Below are positions 4,495-6,929 of a DNA stretch of 6,929 bases, piece after piece. The notes under the pieces are model-generated. The model saw nothing but the letters and a program-made list of their open reading frames with translations, was not told where the DNA came from and did no database searches. The stretch's first letter is position 1, and each line of letters begins with the position of its first letter. The position numbers were made by a program, and so were the translations under genes. Source of the stretch: Deltaproteobacteria bacterium (GTDB taxonomy: Bacteria; Desulfobacterota; SM23-61); NCBI GenBank assembly GCA_016234425.1, contig JACRCA010000131.1, positions 1 to 6,929 on the forward strand. The letters are read 5' to 3'.

Positions 4495-5382
4495 ATGAGC
4501 GCAGCGTTCACGGAAAGAGACCGGAAGGTCCTGCAGGCGATCATCATGGATTACATCCAGACGGCAGAACCTGTGGGGTCCTGGACCGTTTCCAAAAAAT
4601 ACAAAATGGAACTCAGCCCGGCAACGATCCGAAACGTGATGGCTGACTTGGAAGAGATGGGTTTTCTAATCCAGCCGTACACTTCGGCCGGCCGTGTGCC
4701 CACGGACCGGGCTTTTCGCTACTATGTCGACAGTATCTTAGAAGTTCGCCAGCTGAACAAGATTGACCGCCATCGGATCGAATTGGGCTTGCAGGATGAA
4801 AGGCTGGACATAAATGAAATGATGAAACGGGCCTCCTCTTTGCTCTCCCTCCTCTCCAAGCAAACGGGAGTCGTTCTGGCACCGCGCTTTGGTAGCGATG
4901 TATTCAGACATATTGAGTTCATCAACCTGCTAGAGAAAAAGATTCTCGTGATCATCGTCTCCCAATCGGGAGGAATGCAGAACAAGATCATCGAGTCCGA
5001 TGAGCAGACGAGTCAGGATGAGCTGGACAAGTACAGCAAATACCTGACTGAGATCATGGGGGGGTTGAGCCTAAAGGAAGCCCGGCGCAGGATCATGGAG
5101 GAGATGAAGAAGGAGAAGGTGCTCTTCGATAAACTGATGTACCGTGCCCTCCAGCTCAGCCAGAAAGCGTTGGCCGACGAAAGGGAAGGGAACCTTTACA
5201 TCGATGGCCAGACCAACATCATGAAATCTCCAGAGTTCGCCGACCTGGAGAAGATGAGAGGCCTTCTTCTGGCTTTTGAGGAAAAGACGAAGATCGTCAA
5301 ACTCTTGGATAAAGCTTTATCCGCCCAGGGGATCCAGATCTTCATCGGCGCGGAAAATGAGCTCAGCGAAATGCAGAGTTGA
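4495..5382 (+). CDS. hrcA: heat-inducible transcription repressor HrcA, frame interrupted by TGA at codon 296
   Basis: HrcA is the dimeric repressor that binds CIRCE and is kept active by GroE. The first 295 residues are clearly HrcA: winged-helix domain with PVGSWTVSKKY (26-36), SPATIRNVMADLEEMG (41-56) and SAGRVPTDRAFRYYVD (64-79), then the GAF-like core ending in IGAENELSEMQS. Normal HrcA is about 340-350 residues. Here TGA falls at codon 296, yet the same frame stays open for 49 more codons with the expected C-terminus, giving 345 in all. If TGA stops translation, the protein lacks its C-terminal part and is probably impaired. A second oddity is Trp30, where PVGSRT normally has Arg. The ATG has AGAGG 7 bases upstream. 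It heads the hrcA-grpE-dnaJ operon. Confidence 0.93.
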   Translation: MSAAFTERDRKVLQAIIMDYIQTAEPVGSWTVSKKYKMELSPATIRNVMADLEEMGFLIQPYTSAGRVPTDRAFRYYVDSILEVRQLNKIDRHRIELGLQDERLDINEMMKRASSLLSLLSKQTGVVLAPRFGSDVFRHIEFINLLEKKILVIIVSQSGGMQNKIIESDEQTSQDELDKYSKYLTEIMGGLSLKEARRRIMEEMKKEKVLFDKLMYRALQLSQKALADEREGNLYIDGQTNIMKSPEFADLEKMRGLLLAFEEKTKIVKLLDKALSAQGIQIFIGAENELSEMQS

Positions 5383-5532
5383 AGCGTGGTGGCCGCGCCC
5401 TACTGCAAAGATAATTTTACTTTGGGAACACTGGGAGTCATCGGCCCGACGCGGATGGATTATTCCAGCATCATCCCCATCGTGGATTATACCGCCCAAA
5501 TCGTGGGGAAAATCCTGGAAAGCATGGATTGA
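5383..5532 (+). other. hrcA: in-frame C-terminal remainder of hrcA after the TGA
   Basis: This stretch continues the hrcA frame without a shift for 49 codons to a TGA at 5530-5532. Its translation, SVVAAPYC then LGTLGVIGPTRMDYSSIIP and IVDYTAQIVGKILESMD, is the standard HrcA C-terminus. In B. subtilis HrcA the residue before the matching SLITASY is Cys; here the codon is TGA (5380-5382). Either the gene is broken by one base change or error, or TGA is read through, possibly as selenocysteine. No SD or start codon suggests independent translation. The preserved coding pattern argues for a very recent stop, an error, or recoding. Confidence 0.9.
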
Positions 5533-5591
5533 GAGGAGTGGCCGGGTACCGGGCCAGAGAGAGGAGTTTAAGCAGAAAAGGAGAAAGTATT

Positions 5592-6230
5592 TTGGGCGAG
5601 AAAAAAAAGAATAATCATAAAAATAAGGAAGAAAAAAAAGTCTGGGAGGCTAGTTCAGAGGAGCTGAAAGCAGAAGAAGCCAGGCAGGAAGAATCCCGGC
5701 CGCAGGATGAAAAGGCGGAGGAGCCGAAAGAGGAAAGGAAAGAGCCAAGCCCACTGGAAAAGATGCAGGCAGAACTTGCGGAAAAAAGCCGGGAAGCAGC
5801 CGAATACTTCGATAAATGGCTGCGCTTGCGAGCGGAGTTTGAGAATTTCAAAAAACGGATGCAAAAGGAAAGGGCTGACCTGATGAAATTTGGCAACGAA
5901 AGCCTCCTCCGGAGTATGCTCCCCATTGTGGATAATTTAGAACGGGCGGTCGACCATGGAAAAAGCGGCCAGGAAAACACTTCCCTCTTAGAGGGAGTGG
6001 AGATCACCCTGAAGCAGTTTTTTAATACTCTGGACAGGTTTGGTGTTAAGCCCATTTCCGCTGTCGGGGAGGTCTTCGATCCTGAGAAGCATGAGGCTGT
6101 CTCGCAAGAAGAAAGCGATCAGGAGCCCAATCGAGTGATCTCCGAAATCCAGAAAGGCTATCTATTCCATGACCGGCTCCTCCGACCGGCTAAGGTCATC
6201 GTCTCCAAAGTAAAAGCCAAAGGAAGTTAA
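5592..6230 (+). CDS. grpE: nucleotide exchange factor GrpE
   Basis: GrpE is a homodimer that releases ADP from DnaK. From the chosen TTG start it has 212 residues: a very charged, disordered Lys/Glu-rich N-terminus (1-55), a long dimerising helix with RAEFENFKKRMQKER (80-94), the four-helix region with SMLPIVDNLERAV (108-120), and the C-terminal beta domain carrying FDPEKHEAV (162-170) and KGYLFHDRLLRPAKV (188-202). All family signatures are present. The TTG at 5592 is chosen because AAAGGAG lies 8 bases upstream; the frame is open back to 5529, overlapping the distal hrcA stop, but earlier GTG/TTG codons have poorly spaced SDs. It ends in TAATG, sharing one base with the dnaJ ATG. Confidence 0.95.
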   Translation: MGEKKKNNHKNKEEKKVWEASSEELKAEEARQEESRPQDEKAEEPKEERKEPSPLEKMQAELAEKSREAAEYFDKWLRLRAEFENFKKRMQKERADLMKFGNESLLRSMLPIVDNLERAVDHGKSGQENTSLLEGVEITLKQFFNTLDRFGVKPISAVGEVFDPEKHEAVSQEESDQEPNRVISEIQKGYLFHDRLLRPAKVIVSKVKAKGS

Positions 6231-6929
6231 TGTTTAAAAGAGATTATTACGACCTCCTCGGTATTGATCCCTTGGCCAGTACCGCGGAGATTAAGAAAGC
6301 CTACCGCCGCCTCGCCCACCAATATCATCCGGACAAAAACCCAGGAAATCCAGCTGCAGAAGAGCATTTTAAACGGATCACGGAAGCCTACGAGGTCTTG
6401 CAGGATGCCCAGAAACGCGCGGCCTACGACCGGGGCGGCGCTTCGACAGGAAGGAAAGGGTTCGACCCATTCTGGGAAGCGGAGGACTTCTCTTCCCGCA
6501 AGGATTTTTTCGACGATATCTTTGAAGAAATTTTTGAAGACTTTTTCGGAACTCGGAGATCGCGGCAGAAGAAATCAAGAGGGGCAGACCTCCGTTACAA
6601 CCTGGAAGTTTCTTTGGAGGAAGCGGCCTTTGGAGCGGAGAAGAAAATACAAGTCCCCCGGATGGCCATTTGCCCACTATGCCGCGGGAGCCGTTGCTCT
6701 CCCGGGACTGCCCCCATGACCTGCCCCATTTGCGCAGGATATGGGTCGCTTCATTCTCAGCGGGGGTTTTTCACCGTGGAAACGACCTGTCCACGTTGCC
6801 AGGGCGAAGGGCAGATTATCATTCGTCCCTGTCTTAAGTGTGGGGGAAGGGGGCACCTGAGAATAAGCCCGATTATCCACATAAAGATTCCGCCAGGAGT
6901 GGAAAACGGTACCCGCCTACGCCTTAAGG
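6230..6929 (+). CDS. dnaJ: chaperone protein DnaJ, cut by the window end
   Basis: DnaJ delivers substrates to DnaK and stimulates its ATPase. The first 233 codons are present and the frame is open to the edge. The J domain covers about 5-68 with the HPD motif at 33-35. The linker (70-107) is short and rich in Phe, Asp and Glu rather than the usual Gly/Phe repeats. The zinc domain has all eight cysteines, in CxxC pairs at 148/151, 165/168, 187/190 and 201/204; repeats 2-4 are regular CxxCxGxG, but the first is CPLCRGSR, with Arg for the last Gly. The client-binding domain begins on either side (120-147 and 210 onward). ATG overlaps the grpE TAA, with AGGA 5-6 bases upstream. No dnaK separates grpE and dnaJ. 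Confidence 0.95.
   Translation, partial: MFKRDYYDLLGIDPLASTAEIKKAYRRLAHQYHPDKNPGNPAAEEHFKRITEAYEVLQDAQKRAAYDRGGASTGRKGFDPFWEAEDFSSRKDFFDDIFEEIFEDFFGTRRSRQKKSRGADLRYNLEVSLEEAAFGAEKKIQVPRMAICPLCRGSRCSPGTAPMTCPICAGYGSLHSQRGFFTVETTCPRCQGEGQIIIRPCLKCGGRGHLRISPIIHIKIPPGVENGTRLRLK

Noticed and set aside
4613..4882. Minus-strand open frame inside hrcA
   Set aside because: It is antisense to conserved HrcA coding sequence and has no supporting signals.
5380..5382. Genome-wide reassignment of TGA
   Set aside because: tatA, mobB, the 141-aa gene and the distal hrcA end all use TGA as a stop at the expected place.
5406..5424. CAAAG...CTTTG hairpin as a SECIS element
   Set aside because: The inner stem is A/T-only and the apical loop has no G in its first positions, so it does not fit the bacterial SECIS pattern.
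6264..6719. Plus-strand open frame of 151 codons at the right end
   Set aside because: It is an out-of-frame shadow of dnaJ, whose frame shows the J domain and zinc motifs.

Overview
The window looks like part of a chromosome of an uncultured or lesser-known Gram-negative anaerobe of the former Deltaproteobacteria (Desulfobacterota-like) or a relative. This is inferred from mid-range GC, frequent GTG/TTG starts with good Shine-Dalgarno (SD) sequences, a Tat/molybdoenzyme maturation module, a CIRCE/HrcA heat-shock system and a GTCATTCC...GGAATGAC hairpin repeat of a kind common in such genomes. No phage, transposase or CRISPR is visible.

Layout. Bases 1-312 are non-coding: a composite of three hairpins bounded by short inverted repeats, then A/T-rich low-complexity sequence. 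From 313 to 4278 everything is on the minus strand, transcribed right to left: mobB, a TorD-family chaperone gene (overlapping mobB), tatA (own consensus promoter and a likely TTG start), an exported Ntn-hydrolase gene, then three genes with one-base gaps (unknown 141 aa protein, DUF2889 protein, 76 aa two-helix membrane protein). From 4495 to the right edge the plus strand carries hrcA, grpE and dnaJ (cut by the window end), behind a TTGACA-17-TATTTT promoter overlapped by a degenerate CIRCE operator.

How the genes work together. MobB attaches GMP to the molybdenum cofactor, the TorD-like protein holds a molybdoenzyme until its cofactor is inserted, and TatA helps export the folded enzyme. 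No molybdoenzyme gene is in the window. On the other side, HrcA represses the heat-shock operon and GrpE and DnaJ are the DnaK co-chaperones; dnaK is not between them.

The most notable observation is in hrcA. The frame meets TGA at codon 296, exactly where many HrcA proteins have a Cys, and then continues open for 49 codons through the conserved HrcA C-terminus. This could be a nonsense mutation, a sequencing error, or a selenocysteine codon. The downstream RNA can form a small hairpin with a bulged U, but it lies closer to the TGA than usual for a bacterial SECIS, so selenocysteine is only a candidate explanation.
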